The notes below the pieces were generated by a model that was given only the letters and a program-made list of their open reading frames with translations, did not search any database and was not told where the DNA came from. A DNA stretch of 64,000 bases from the NCBI RefSeq assembly GCF_010726645.1, contig NZ_AP022563.1:2914001-2978000 (forward strand), read 5' to 3'. Below are positions 1-8,810 of the stretch, in pieces. The DNA is from Mycolicibacterium duvalii (lineage in GTDB: Bacteria; Actinomycetota; Actinomycetes; Mycobacteriales; Mycobacteriaceae). Each line of letters begins with the position of its first letter. Position 1 is the first letter of the stretch. The position numbers and the translations under genes are program-made.

Positions 1-1567
1 CCGTCTCGTAATCCTCGGGCGTGTCGATCGGGTCCAGCCCGCGCTGACGCAGCCGGCGGTCCAGCAGATAGTCGACGTTGCCGCCGAGCACGATGTCGGT
101 GCCGCGGCCGGCCATGTTGGTGGCCACGGTGATCGCGCCGAGCCGGCCGGCCTCGGCGATGATGCCGGCCTCCTGCTCGTGGTACTTGGCGTTGAGCACG
201 TTGTGCGGGATGCGCCGCTTCTGGAACTGGCGCGACAGGAACTCCGAGCGCTCGACGCTGGTGGTGCCGATCAGCACCGGCTGGCCCTTCTCATAGCGTT
301 CGACGACGTCGTCGACGACCGCCATGAACTTGGCCTCTTCGGTCTTGTAGATCAGGTCGGACTGGTCGGTACGGATCATCGGCTTGTTGGTCGGGATCGT
401 GACCACACCCAGCTTGTAGATCTCGTGCAGCTCGGCGGCCTCGGTCTCGGCGGTGCCGGTCATGCCGGCGAGCTTGTCGTAGAGCCGGAAGTAGTTCTGC
501 AGCGTGATCGTGGCGACCGTCTGGTTCTCGGCCTTGATCTCGACCTGCTCCTTGGCCTCGATGGCCTGATGCAGGCCCTCGTTGTAGCGGCGCCCCACCA
601 GCACACGGCCGGTGAAGTCGTCGACGATGAGCACCTCGCCGTTGCGGACGATGTAGTGCTTGTCGCGTTCGAAGAGCTCCTTGGCCTTGATCGCGTTGTT
701 GAGGTAGCTGATCAGCGGCGAGTTGGCGGCTTCGTAGAGGTTGTCGATACCGAGCTGGTCCTCGACGAACTCGACGCCCAGCTCGTGGACACCCACCACG
801 CGCTTCTTGATGTCGACCTCGTAGTGGACGTCTTTCTCCATCATCGGCGCGAGCCGGGCGAACTCGGTGTACCAGCTGGAGCCGCCGTCGGCCGGGCCGG
901 AGATGATCAGCGGGGTGCGCGCCTCGTCGATGAGGATGGAGTCGACCTCGTCGACGATCGCGAAGGTGTGGCCGCGTTGCACGCAGTCTTCGAGCCGCAG
1001 CGCCATGTTGTCGCGCAGGTAGTCGAAGCCGAATTCGTTGTTGGTGCCGTAGGTGATGTCGGCGTTGTACGCGGCGCGCCGCTCGTCGGGGGTCATCTGG
1101 GACAGGATCACGCCGACCTCGAGGCCCAGGAAGCGGTGCACGCGACCCATCTGCTCGGCGTCGCGTTTGGCCAGGTAGTCGTTGACCGTGACGATGTGCA
1201 TGCCCTTGCCGGCCAGCGCGTTGAGGTAGGCAGGCAGCACCGCGGTCAGGGTCTTGCCCTCACCGGTCTTCATCTCGGCGACGTTCCCGAAGTGCAGCGC
1301 CGCCCCGCCCATCACCTGGACGTCGAAGTGGCGCTGGTTGAGCACCCGCCAGGCCGCCTCACGGGCTACGGCGAACGCCTCGGGCAGCAGGTCATCGAGG
1401 CTTTCGCCGTTTTCGATGCGAGTTTTGAACTCGTCGGTTTTTCCGCGCAGTTCGGCGTCGGAGAGCTTCTCGACGTCGTCGGCCAGGGTGTTGACGTAAT
1501 CAGCCACGCCCTTGAGGCGCTTGACCATGCGGCCTTCGCCGAGTCGGAGCAACTTGTCGAGAAGCAC
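1..1567 (-). CDS. secA1: SecA1 preprotein translocase ATPase, N-terminal 522 residues (3' end outside window)
   Basis: SecA is the ATP-driven motor that pushes unfolded preproteins through SecYEG; SecA1 is the essential housekeeping copy in mycobacteria. The visible part covers nucleotide-binding domain 1, the preprotein cross-linking region and the start of NBD2. Walker A MKTGEGKT lies about 100 residues in, followed by VNDYLAKRD, the DEAD-like [16 protein letters not shown] and, near the window edge, [13 protein letters not shown]. The start is GTG at 1567 ([20 protein letters not shown]), placed by homology to mycobacterial SecA1 and by AAGAGGA eight bases upstream. The gene runs off the left edge. 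It lies downstream of hpf, separated by a strong hairpin. Confidence 0.97.
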   Translation of the reverse strand, partial: MLLDKLLRLGEGRMVKRLKGVADYVNTLADDVEKLSDAELRGKTDEFKTRIENGESLDDLLPEAFAVAREAAWRVLNQRHFDVQVMGGAALHFGNVAEMKTGEGKTLTAVLPAYLNALAGKGMHIVTVNDYLAKRDAEQMGRVHRFLGLEVGVILSQMTPDERRAAYNADITYGTNNEFGFDYLRDNMALRLEDCVQRGHTFAIVDEVDSILIDEARTPLIISGPADGGSSWYTEFARLAPMMEKDVHYEVDIKKRVVGVHELGVEFVEDQLGIDNLYEAANSPLISYLNNAIKAKELFERDKHYIVRNGEVLIVDDFTGRVLVGRRYNEGLHQAIEAKEQVEIKAENQTVATITLQNYFRLYDKLAGMTGTAETEAAELHEIYKLGVVTIPTNKPMIRTDQSDLIYKTEEAKFMAVVDDVVERYEKGQPVLIGTTSVERSEFLSRQFQKRRIPHNVLNAKYHEQEAGIIAEAGRLGAITVATNMAGRGTDIVLGGNVDYLLDRRLRQRGLDPIDTPEDYET

Positions 1568-1654
1568 GTGCTTGATCCTCTTTACTTCGGGCGATGTGCG
1601 GTTTCAGACCGACCCCATCGTAGGGGACTACGCGAAAACCCTGGTCATGCACGG

Positions 1655-1691
1655 CACGAGTCCCCCGGATTGGGTTTCCGGGGGACTCGTG
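1655..1691. terminator. 15-bp perfect hairpin between hpf and secA1
   Basis: The arms 1655-1669 and 1677-1691 are perfectly complementary over 15 bases (CACGAGTCCCCCGGA and its reverse complement) around a 7-base loop. It starts about 20 bases past the hpf stop and ends before the secA1 start. No U-tract follows on the minus strand, so it would be an I-shaped terminator of the kind common in actinobacteria. It probably ends hpf transcripts, but partial read-through into secA1 cannot be excluded. Confidence 0.75.
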
Positions 1692-1710
1692 TTGGGCGGA
1701 TCGGGCCGGA

Positions 1711-2400
1711 TCAGGCCAGGCGGATCAGGCCGTAGTCGAAGGCGTGCCGGCGGTACACCACCGTCGGCTTGTCGTGCTCTTTGTCGTGGAAGAGGAAGAA
1801 GTCGTGGCCGACGAGTTCCATCTCGTAGAGCGCGTCATCGACGGTCATCGGGGTCGCGGGATGCTCCTTAACCCGGACGATGCGGCCCGGGGTGTGGTCG
1901 TCGAGGTCGACTTGGCCTTCGGCCGGCGCGGTGTCCTGAGCCGGCATGGCGAAAGCGCGCTCGAGGTGTTCGGGCGAGGTGGCTTCGGCCAACGAGACCG
2001 GGGTCTTGTCGCCGTAGTGGATCTTGCGGCGGTCCTTGCTCTTCCGCAGCCGGGACTCGAGTTTGCTCACGGCGGCTTCGAAGGCGCCGTAGAAGCTGTC
2101 GGCGCAGGCTTCGCCGCGTACGACGGGTCCACGGCCGCGCGCGGTGATCTCGACGTGCTGACAGTTCTTGCGTTGGCGCCGGTTCTTCTCGTGGTCGAGC
2201 TCGACGTCGAACAGGTAGATCGTGCGGTCGAATCGTTCCAGGCGGGACAACTTCTCGGACACGTACACGCGGAAGTGGTCGGGGATCTCGACGTTGCGGC
2301 CCTTCACCACCACTTCGGCGTTTGGAGAAGGCTGCGACGATTCGTCGTCAGCCACCATCGTGTTTGCGGACTCCACGGAATACCTTGACATGCTTGGCAA
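1711..2400 (-). CDS. hpf: Long-form ribosome hibernation promoting factor
   Basis: 229 residues. HPF-long binds the 30S decoding region and dimerises 70S ribosomes into inactive 100S particles under stress. The N-terminal S30AE domain (about 28-130, VVVKGRNVEIPDHFRVYVSEKL to the basic SRLRKSKDRRK) and the C-terminal dimerisation domain (about 168-225, GRIVRVKEHPATPMTVDDAL to YRRHAFDYGLI) are both complete. A TTG start at 2400 has AAGAGGA five bases upstream. The ATG at 2391 (MSRYSVES) is the alternative but sits 14 bases from that site. It corresponds to Rv3241c. The same AAGAGGATC ribosome-binding sequence precedes secA1. Confidence 0.93.
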   Translation of the reverse strand: MPSMSRYSVESANTMVADDESSQPSPNAEVVVKGRNVEIPDHFRVYVSEKLSRLERFDRTIYLFDVELDHEKNRRQRKNCQHVEITARGRGPVVRGEACADSFYGAFEAAVSKLESRLRKSKDRRKIHYGDKTPVSLAEATSPEHLERAFAMPAQDTAPAEGQVDLDDHTPGRIVRVKEHPATPMTVDDALYEMELVGHDFFLFHDKEHDKPTVVYRRHAFDYGLIRLA

Positions 2401-2666
2401 CTCGATCCTCTTTCACCCGTGCACGGCGGGGCGTGCATTCTGATGTGAATACGAAATCGCACCGACGGGGCATGCCTGGTCTCGTCGCTCGCCGGTGCAA
2501 GGTGTCGACTACTCACCTCCTATCGCTGGCGCGATACCGGCGTCACGCGTTTTGAACGCCGCCGTGAGATGTTCACGGACTGTTGGTGCCGACGGTAGTC
2601 CGTAGTTACCCACTCGGCCACTGATTCGACACACCTGTTTTCAGTTCTTCACGCAGGGTTGATCTG

Positions 2667-3296
2667 TCAGGCGTGTGCCAATGCCAAGACGGCGAGGACG
2701 TCCGCGCCGCGGGTTTGCAGGGCGCGGACCGACTCCGCGGCGGTGGCACCGGTGGTGACGACGTCGTCGACGACGATGACGGCGCCGCCGACCGGCGTGC
2801 TGACGCGAATGCGTCCGGCGATGTTGCGCTGGCGATCGGCGCTGGACAGCCCCACCGAGTCGCGGGTGAACGCTTTCAGGTGCAGCGCCGGGCGGACGGT
2901 GAGCCCGGGCAGACCCGTGGCGGCCTTGTCGGCGATCCTCGTGATCGGGTCACCGCCGCGGCGACGGGCCGCGCTGCGGCGGGTCGGTGCGGGCACCACG
3001 GTCAGCGGCGTGTCGAGGACGTTCCAGGTCAGCAGGTTGCTCAAGGCCGTTGTCAGCGCTTCCGCCAGCGGGGCGGCGAGGTCGGCGCGGCCGTGCTCCT
3101 TCAGCGCGACGATGGCTCGTCTGCGGGACCCGGCGTAGCGGCCCAGCGACAGCACCGGGACGCCCGGGTCCACCCGCGGCGTCACGACGTGGGGTTCGTC
3201 CGGCCTGACCGCGAGCTCCCGGGCGCAGATCGGGCACCATCGCGTGCCCGCGGCGCCGCAGCCGCCGCACTGCAGCGGCAGGACCAGATCGAGCAT
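2667..3296 (-). CDS. ComF-family phosphoribosyltransferase-like protein
   Basis: 209 residues from ATG 3296; the frame is open upstream, but that part reads through a tandem repeat and is probably non-coding. An N-terminal zinc knuckle has Cys10, Cys13, Cys21 and Cys24. The type I phosphoribosyltransferase fold carries the PRPP-loop motif VIVVDDVVTTGAT at 173-185. Family members act in natural competence in some bacteria; in mycobacteria (Rv3242c position) the substrate is unknown. The ribosome-binding site is weak. The gene is followed at 2401-2666 by the hpf upstream region, in which no gene was seen. Confidence 0.85.
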   Translation of the reverse strand: MLDLVLPLQCGGCGAAGTRWCPICARELAVRPDEPHVVTPRVDPGVPVLSLGRYAGSRRRAIVALKEHGRADLAAPLAEALTTALSNLLTWNVLDTPLTVVPAPTRRSAARRRGGDPITRIADKAATGLPGLTVRPALHLKAFTRDSVGLSSADRQRNIAGRIRVSTPVGGAVIVVDDVVTTGATAAESVRALQTRGADVLAVLALAHA

Positions 3297-3329
3297 GGGC
3301 TCAGTGTGGGGTTCGGCTCCGACAGGCTC

Positions 3330-3381
3330 GGCTTTCGGGCTTGGCCTTCGGGCTCGGCTTTCGGGCTCGGCCTTCGGGCTC
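3330..3381. repeat. Four tandem 13-bp repeats upstream of the comF-like gene
   Basis: Four head-to-tail copies of a 13-base unit, consensus GGCYTTCGGGCTC, occupy 3330-3381, and a degenerate fifth copy runs to 3394. Copies alternate CTT and CCT at one position. The array lies 34 bases upstream of the comF-like start and would be in its 5' leader. Confidence 0.8.
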
Positions 3382-3389
3382 GGCCTTCG

Positions 3390-3440
3390 CCGAGCGTGCA
3401 CTCACGGCGAACGCCACCACCGAGCGTGAACTCACGGCGG
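3390..3440. repeat. Dispersed repeat family A, two tandem copies
   Basis: Two 21-base copies, 3390-3410 and 3420-3440, differ at two positions and share the core CGAGCGTG-A-CTCACGGCG. On the minus strand the second copy reads CCGCCGTGA...GCTCGG. Its TGA was the stop codon of DUF559 gene 1 before the IS30 element inserted at 3450. A related copy overlaps the mtrA stop at 13664-13686. Confidence 0.75.
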
Positions 3441-3449
3441 AAAAACGCC

Positions 3450-4880
3450 CTTGATCTCAAGTGGTCGCTGCAACACCTGAGCTTATGGAGGGTTGTTGCT
3501 CGATGGGGTTTCGGATGCATGGCTGCAAACAAGTGCCAGAGTCTGTCCGCGAGGTGTTCTTCGCAACGTTGAGGTCGGGGGTGTCGCCGACGGCGGCGGC
3601 GACAGTGGCCGGGGTGGCTGGTGCCACGGGTCGCAAATGGGCCAGAGACGCCGGTTATCAGACCACTAAGAAGCATTACGGCACACGGTATTCGCAAGAG
3701 GCTCGGGACGCGTTTTGGACCGCGTTGCGGTCGGGGTCCTCGCCGACGCAGGCCGCGGTGTTCGCCGGCGTGTCGGAGCACACGGCCCTGCGGTGGGTCC
3801 AACAGGCTGGTTACGTGCCCAGAACACCTCTTGCTGTGGTTAGCGATCTCGACACCGCGTCATCACCGGCAGGGCCGATGTCGTTTCTTGAACGCTGTCG
3901 GTTAGAAGAACTGCTGGAGACGGGGCATTCACCGGCTCGGGCCGCAGCATTGCTGGGGCGACATCGGTCCACGATCAGTCGTGAGACCCGTCGCGGGCAG
4001 ACCGCCTCGGGATACCGGGCGCGCGTCGGGCAGGGCAGCGTTGAGGCCCACGCCAAACGTCCCAAGCCACGCAAACTCGACACCAACCCCGTCCTGCTCG
4101 ACCAGGTTGTGCAACGCTTGAAGCATCGGCACAGCCCCGAGCAGATCGCGGGCCGGCTGCGCGAAGAGTTCCCCGACGACCCGGAGATGTGGGTGTCGCA
4201 CGAAACGATTTATCAGTCCATGTATGTCCAGCCTCGCGGGGCTTGCCCGGCTGGTCAAGACCGCGCTACGCACCGGCCGCACTCAACGAAAACCACAGGG
4301 CCGCACCCTACTGGCACCGGAAAGCTCAAGGGCATGGTCAACATCAGCCAGCGACCTGCTGAAGCTGACGACCGCGCGATCCCGGGTCATTGGGAAGGCG
4401 ATCTGATCCTGGGCAGTACCGCCTCGGGCTCAGCGATCGGCACCATGGTCGAACGCACCACCGGGTTCGTGGTGCTGCTGCATCTGCCCGCCGATCGCAC
4501 CGCAGCCACCCTGGCCGAGGCCATGTCGGCCAAGATCCCCGAAATCCCCGAAATCCTGCGCCGCTCACTGACCTGGGACCAAGGCAGCGAGATGGCATTG
4601 CACACCAAGATCACCGAAGCCACCGGCCTGCCGATCTACTTCTGCGACCCGCACAGCCCCTGGCAGCGCGGCACCAACGAAAACACCAACGGACTCTTGC
4701 GGCAGTACTTTCCCAAAGGCACCGACCTGTCCTTTTACGGCCCCGGCTGGCTAGACGAGGTCGCCGCCGAACTCAACGCCCGACCCCGCAAACGCCACAA
4801 CTGGCGCACCCCCGCCGAGGAACTTAACCGGCTACTCTCAGACCCGTCCACATTTGTTGCAACGACCGCTTGAATCCAAG
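3450..4880. mobile_element. IS30-family insertion sequence, complete, 1431 bp
   Basis: Terminal inverted repeats of 26 bp (3450-3475 and 4855-4880) match at 21 of 26 positions and begin CTTG. GCC flanks both ends (3447-3449 and 4881-4883), consistent with a 3-bp target duplication. The single transposase gene fills the element. The insertion is in the 3' end of DUF559 gene 1 (4824-5741). Intact ends and a visible duplication suggest a fairly recent insertion. Confidence 0.88.
3503..4873 (+). CDS. IS30-family transposase with an internally frame-shifted stretch
   Basis: 456 residues from ATG 3503, which has GGAGGG ten bases upstream; ATG 3485 is possible. Two similar helix-turn-helix repeats (LRSGVSPTAAATVAGV and LRSGSSPTQAAVFAGV) precede the IS30-type HTH (GHSPARAAALLGRHRSTISRE). 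The DDE core is present: WEGDLIL, TWDQGSEM, then NENTNGLLRQYFPKGTDLS. Between SMYVQPRG and GKLKGMV (about 4238-4320) the frame encodes unrelated residues. The other frame there reads LARLVKTALRTGRTQRKPQG, as expected for the family. The gene therefore carries two compensating shifts, and activity is uncertain. Confidence 0.88.
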   Translation: MGFRMHGCKQVPESVREVFFATLRSGVSPTAAATVAGVAGATGRKWARDAGYQTTKKHYGTRYSQEARDAFWTALRSGSSPTQAAVFAGVSEHTALRWVQQAGYVPRTPLAVVSDLDTASSPAGPMSFLERCRLEELLETGHSPARAAALLGRHRSTISRETRRGQTASGYRARVGQGSVEAHAKRPKPRKLDTNPVLLDQVVQRLKHRHSPEQIAGRLREEFPDDPEMWVSHETIYQSMYVQPRGACPAGQDRATHRPHSTKTTGPHPTGTGKLKGMVNISQRPAEADDRAIPGHWEGDLILGSTASGSAIGTMVERTTGFVVLLHLPADRTAATLAEAMSAKIPEIPEILRRSLTWDQGSEMALHTKITEATGLPIYFCDPHSPWQRGTNENTNGLLRQYFPKGTDLSFYGPGWLDEVAAELNARPRKRHNWRTPAEELNRLLSDPSTFVATTA

Positions 4881-5741
4881 GCCCTCGCGACCGCCCCCAC
4901 CGCACACTCGCCGACGCCAACTCTCCGCCAGCCGAGCAAGCACCCCGCCGTCGGTGTCCAAGGCGGTCACCCGGATGTCGTCCCAGCCCTGTTCGGTGAT
5001 CGCATCATGGCGGCGGATGCCCTTGTTGAACTCCTTGCGCGTCCGCCGATGGTGATCGCCCTCGTAGTCGATGGCGATCTTGGGTTCTTCCCAGCCCATG
5101 TCCAATTCGGCGATCAACCCCCCGTAGTCGTCATGAACGGGGATCTGCGTACGCGGGCGGGGATATCCCTTCTTGATGACCAGGAGTCGGATGCGCGTCT
5201 CCTGCGGAGACTCGGCACCCCCGTCGACAAGGTCGAGCGTCTGGCGGGCCCGCCGGATGCCGCGCCGGCCCTTGTGCCGCTCGGCCAGCAACTCAACTTC
5301 AGCGATCTTGAATTGTGTTGCGTGCGCCAGCGCGTCGAGCGTCGGCAGAGCCCGCTCCAGCGGGTAGCGACACGCGATGTCCAGCGCTGTGCGCTCCGGG
5401 GTGGTCACCGTGATCCCGTCCAAAATCTGGACCTCGTCGTCGGCCAGAACATCCGACCACACCCGCAGACCTGGCGGCGGGCGGCGATTGGCCCATACGA
5501 CTTCGGCCGGCCAACGCCGGTCTATCCATTTCGCGCCGTGTAGTGCCGCCGCCGACCGGCCAGCGACGACGCCGCGGCGATGCGTCCACAGCCAGGCGGC
5601 CTTCGCCCGAGTAACGGCGGTGAAAGGGTCGGTGAGGCGCAGATACACGTCGGGATAGATGGAACGGAATTCGGAGCGCAACCGGTGGCGCGTCAGGCGA
5701 CCGGCTCTGAGGGCCTCGCTACCCAGGAACGGCTCAGTCAT
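4824..5741 (-). CDS. DUF559 protein 1, putative PD-(D/E)XK nuclease, 3' end supplied by IS30
   Basis: 305 residues. An N-terminal winged-helix-like region of the AbiEi type (LTRHRLRSEFRSIYPDVY) is followed by a C-terminal Vsr/restriction-like DUF559 fold. The fold shows LDMGWEEPKIAIDYEGDHH and GWDDIRV, fitting the D...E/D-x-K...H core. No substrate is known. Residues 1-287 are native; the last 18 (LGFKRSLQQMWTGLRVAG) are read from the IS30 right end. Joining the sequence across the insertion gives four codons (VFPP) and then TGA, so the ancestral protein was about 291 residues. Paralogues lie at 33507 and 45359. The catalytic region is intact, so function may survive. Confidence 0.85.
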   Translation of the reverse strand: MTEPFLGSEALRAGRLTRHRLRSEFRSIYPDVYLRLTDPFTAVTRAKAAWLWTHRRGVVAGRSAAALHGAKWIDRRWPAEVVWANRRPPPGLRVWSDVLADDEVQILDGITVTTPERTALDIACRYPLERALPTLDALAHATQFKIAEVELLAERHKGRRGIRRARQTLDLVDGGAESPQETRIRLLVIKKGYPRPRTQIPVHDDYGGLIAELDMGWEEPKIAIDYEGDHHRRTRKEFNKGIRRHDAITEQGWDDIRVTALDTDGGVLARLAESWRRRVCGGGGREGLGFKRSLQQMWTGLRVAG

Positions 5742-5853
5742 GATCGAAGTCTGTGGGGCACGACCGACACTGACAGGCAGCAGAAATCAGTGCCGCCGGG
5801 CCCTTGGCAGCTCCGGTAATCTCGACGCTGACTGCCGCCAGGAAAGGGGACCC

Positions 5854-6543
5854 ATGGGCGATCCGCCACCCTTGAAGGTCGACCCCCCTGCGCTGACCTG
5901 GGATCCCGCGGTCGTCAACGTGCCGCCGGTGCCGGTCATCCCAGCCGGCGGCGACCCGATGAGCGCGCTGATCTCGGCGGTCATGCCGGGAATCGCCGCC
6001 GAACTGACCGCGGCGGTCGCCGAGACCCATGCGCGGGAACAGCAGTTCGCAGCGAACCTCGCCGGTGCCCGCGCTGCGTACCAGTCAACCGATCAGGGTG
6101 GCGGCGAGGAGATCCGGACGGTGGCCGACACACAGCTGGCCCCACCGACTGCTGCCTCGACGGCGGGTAGCGCAGCAGGCGCAGGTGGTGCGGGCGGCCA
6201 GTTCGGTCAGTTCATGAGCACGGCCATGCAGATGGGCGGTCAGGCGGTCCAGGCGCCGGCGCAGCTGGCCGGCATGGTCACGTCCGCGCCCCAGGGCGTG
6301 ATGCAGGGTGCGCAGGGCGCGGTGCAGCAGATCTCCCAAGTCGCCGGCCAAGTCGAAAAGTCGGACGCCGACAAGGGCTCGGCGCCACCGGCGGAGCAGT
6401 TTGTCGAACAGAGCGAGCGACCCGAGGAGCAGCCCCCCGCTGACGAGGGCGCAGAGGCCGGCCCGTCGGCTGCCGAGCGTGCCCCCGATCCGGCGCAGGA
6501 CGAGGCCCGCCACACCGATCGCGTCGATCCGATCGATCTGTGA
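5854..6543 (+). CDS. EspJ-like ESX (type VII) secretion-associated protein
   Basis: 229 residues; ATG 5854 has AAAGGGG just upstream. The N-terminal 100 residues are helical and end in YQSTD (Y76-D80), a YxxxD type VII secretion signal. A Gln/Ala-rich stretch and an acidic, proline-rich tail follow. The layout (VDPPAL start, PPVPVIPAGGD, MPGIAAEL helix, YxxxD, then Q/A-rich) resembles EspJ (Rv3878) of the ESX-1 locus. It converges on an EspK-like gene, as espJ and espK do in M. tuberculosis. The match is by eye at the architecture level. No ESX core component is in the window. Confidence 0.6.
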   Translation: MGDPPPLKVDPPALTWDPAVVNVPPVPVIPAGGDPMSALISAVMPGIAAELTAAVAETHAREQQFAANLAGARAAYQSTDQGGGEEIRTVADTQLAPPTAASTAGSAAGAGGAGGQFGQFMSTAMQMGGQAVQAPAQLAGMVTSAPQGVMQGAQGAVQQISQVAGQVEKSDADKGSAPPAEQFVEQSERPEEQPPADEGAEAGPSAAERAPDPAQDEARHTDRVDPIDL

Positions 6544-6554
6544 TCGACTGAGGC

Positions 6555-8810
6555 TCAACCAGTTACCGGTGCAGCCTCGAGCGCTTCGCTGATGATGCTG
6601 CTTTCGTGCTGCCAGTAGACCCAGTCGGCGATCGCGGCTCGCTGCTCGGCGACGTCGGTGGCTGTTTGCGCCTTGTGGAGCGCCAGGTGCATCGCATGGT
6701 CGCAATAGGTGCGCATGGCTGCCAGATGCACCTCAACGCGCGCGGTGGACGTACTCATCAGCGGCTTGCACACCTCGAACCACAGCGCGGCTGACCTGTC
6801 CTCTGGTGATGTGTCGTCAGTTTGGGCCGGAGGCAACAGTTTCGAGAGGTCGTCGTCCTTCGTGGCGCTCAAAGTGGCCGCGGCGGCCGACGCGAGGACC
6901 TCGAGCCGGGTCCGGCCCTGCATCGTGCCGTCGATCGGCATGTCTTCGGGCTGCAACACGATCTTGGCGACGCCGGGGTCGAACCCTTGGAACTGCTCCT
7001 CGGTGGCAATCACGACGCGTAGCCGTTGGTTGTGGTGCTGGACCCAACCCTGCACAGCCAGAATCGGATAGGTGGCCCAGCAGGCCCGCTCGACCACAGG
7101 TATCGATTCGTCGGCGGTCGCCATCTGAATCCCCTGCGGCAGGTGGACGCCCGCAGGGATGTAGCCGATGCCGTAGCTGTTGGCGACGACGATGGTGCCG
7201 TCAGTCGTGAGCCCGACGACCCAGTAGAAGCCGAAGTCAAAGATGTTCGCGTTCAGTGCGGCCGCGATGCGACGCGCGAGCTGGGCGGGGTCCTTGCCCC
7301 GGTGCTGGCGACGGAGCGCACCGGCAGTCGCCGCGCTCGCCACGGCCTCGCGTTCGGCACGGGCGGCCGAAACCGGCACCGGCGCAGGCCCGGCCGACGA
7401 GGCCGCGCTCGTGGACGCCGGGGCGACGCCGGGTCCGGCGGTTGGAACCGCCGGGGCGGCAGCCCCTCCGGGAGGAACAGGCCCGGGAGGACCTGGCGTG
7501 GTTGGCGGCCCGAGCGGCACCGGAGGCGACACAGGCGCGCCCCCGGTGGGGGCGGCGCTCGCTGGGGCACCACCGAACCCGCCCCCTGATGCGCCGGCGA
7601 CACCCGGTGACGCCGCCGCCGGCGTCGTCGCGGCCGGTGCCGACGGCTGAGTCGGTGCTGGCGGTGGCGTGGGCTGCGCGGCTGGAGCGGGGGCACTCAA
7701 CGGCGCCGACGGAGACTGCGCGACGGGCTGCGCAGACGGCATCCCTGCGCCCGCGGTTCGGCCACCGCCTGCTGCCGACTTATCGCTGCCTGCGCCTGTC
7801 GCAGCTGAGGAAGCTGGCGATGCTCCGGTGGCGGTGCCCGCGTCTGCTTTCACTCCCGAGCCGGAGCCCGACTTCGCGCCCGAGCCCCCGCCGGAGGACG
7901 AACCCGACGAGGACCCCATCGCCGACCCGGCCGAACCGCCACTGCCCCCGCCCATACCGCCGGAGGAGCCACTCGAGCCGGAAGAAACGCTGCCGCTGGG
8001 AGAAGATCCGAGACCGCTCGAACCGCTCTGGGGGACCTGTTGACTCGGAGATGCTGCCGGCGCAGGTGGCGGCGCGGCCGGAGCCTCCCGTGGGCTCGAG
8101 GGCAGTGACCCGCTGCCTGTCGAACCAGTCCCACTGCCGCCGCCTCCGCGGGTACCGGGACTGCCCTTCGCGTATCCGGCGTCAAAATAGCGCGGGGCAC
8201 TTGATTGCCCTGAACTGTACTGATTTTGCGCCTGCGTTTCCTGATCACCGGTCGTCGGCGGAACCCCCTCGCCGGGCACCTTTCCGTCGGCCCCTGGAGT
8301 TCCTGGCGGAGCCCCGATGTTTCCGGCAAGCTCTGCCGCGTTCGAGGACACCAGTTGGACATTTTCGCCCAATCCAACGGCGACTCTCGCTTCATTCAAC
8401 GTCTCTGCGATCGACGGATCCGCGGAGGTGCGATTGGTTTCTTCACAATCGGATTGAGTCGACTCGGCGTTACCATTAGCCGCGATTTTCGTCTTAACGA
8501 CGGAATTCTCCATACTCCGGAGCTTCTTCGATATGCCGTCGGCAAGATTCGCGTTCTGCTCGTGTTGGCTGATGATCGCGCTAACTTCACGGAGAGCAGC
8601 TTCAGACCCGCTCCCCTCCCAAGCGTCGGCAATCGACATCATTCGAGTTCTCAGATTAGGGATCACCGATGAACGAATTTCATCTCTTAGAGCCTCGAAT
8701 TCGACAGCTGCTTGGCCAAGTACCTCTTCGTCGACTTCGGGCCATGCCGGCGGAACGACAGTCCGACCTCCGTACGCACCGGTGTGCCGATCGGTTTGCC
8801 ACCAACTCAC
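6555..8810 (-). CDS. EspK-like ESX secretion-associated protein
   Basis: 751 residues. The N-terminal helical domain carries a WXG motif (W64-E65-G66). A Ser/Gly/Pro/Ala low-complexity linker fills about 200-480. The C-terminal domain, 485-751, strongly resembles that of M. tuberculosis EspK (Rv3879c): VPVSAARAEREAVASAATA, LARRIAAALNA, then TTDGTIVVANSYGIGYIP, WATYPILAVQGW, VAKIVLQPEDMP, GRTRLEVL and ADWVYWQ. EspK acts as a cytosolic chaperone-like factor for ESX-1 substrates such as EspB. Its 5' end overlaps the upstream membrane-protein gene by 4 bases (ATGA), so the two are co-transcribed. Base composition drops around 8380-8750, suggesting acquisition. Confidence 0.78.
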   Translation of the reverse strand: MSWWQTDRHTGAYGGRTVVPPAWPEVDEEVLGQAAVEFEALRDEIRSSVIPNLRTRMMSIADAWEGSGSEAALREVSAIISQHEQNANLADGISKKLRSMENSVVKTKIAANGNAESTQSDCEETNRTSADPSIAETLNEARVAVGLGENVQLVSSNAAELAGNIGAPPGTPGADGKVPGEGVPPTTGDQETQAQNQYSSGQSSAPRYFDAGYAKGSPGTRGGGGSGTGSTGSGSLPSSPREAPAAPPPAPAASPSQQVPQSGSSGLGSSPSGSVSSGSSGSSGGMGGGSGGSAGSAMGSSSGSSSGGGSGAKSGSGSGVKADAGTATGASPASSAATGAGSDKSAAGGGRTAGAGMPSAQPVAQSPSAPLSAPAPAAQPTPPPAPTQPSAPAATTPAAASPGVAGASGGGFGGAPASAAPTGGAPVSPPVPLGPPTTPGPPGPVPPGGAAAPAVPTAGPGVAPASTSAASSAGPAPVPVSAARAEREAVASAATAGALRRQHRGKDPAQLARRIAAALNANIFDFGFYWVVGLTTDGTIVVANSYGIGYIPAGVHLPQGIQMATADESIPVVERACWATYPILAVQGWVQHHNQRLRVVIATEEQFQGFDPGVAKIVLQPEDMPIDGTMQGRTRLEVLASAAAATLSATKDDDLSKLLPPAQTDDTSPEDRSAALWFEVCKPLMSTSTARVEVHLAAMRTYCDHAMHLALHKAQTATDVAEQRAAIADWVYWQHESSIISEALEAAPVTG

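Noticed and set aside
179..1735. Long open frame on the plus strand over secA1
   Set aside because: It is antisense to a conserved SecA1 sequence and reads as low-complexity HDVL-rich protein, typical of a high-GC shadow frame.
3343..3401. Upstream extension of the comF-like protein
   Set aside because: It translates the 13-bp tandem array into repeated PSPKAEP-type residues. The Cys-rich domain starts at ATG 3296, as in the family.
4824..5741. DUF559 gene 1 as a pseudogene
   Set aside because: The IS30 insertion changes only the last few codons. The nuclease-like core and start are intact, so it was kept as a gene.
7256..8479. 407-codon plus-strand frame over the EspK-like gene
   Set aside because: Proline/arginine-rich shadow of the Ser/Gly/Pro linker; no start context.
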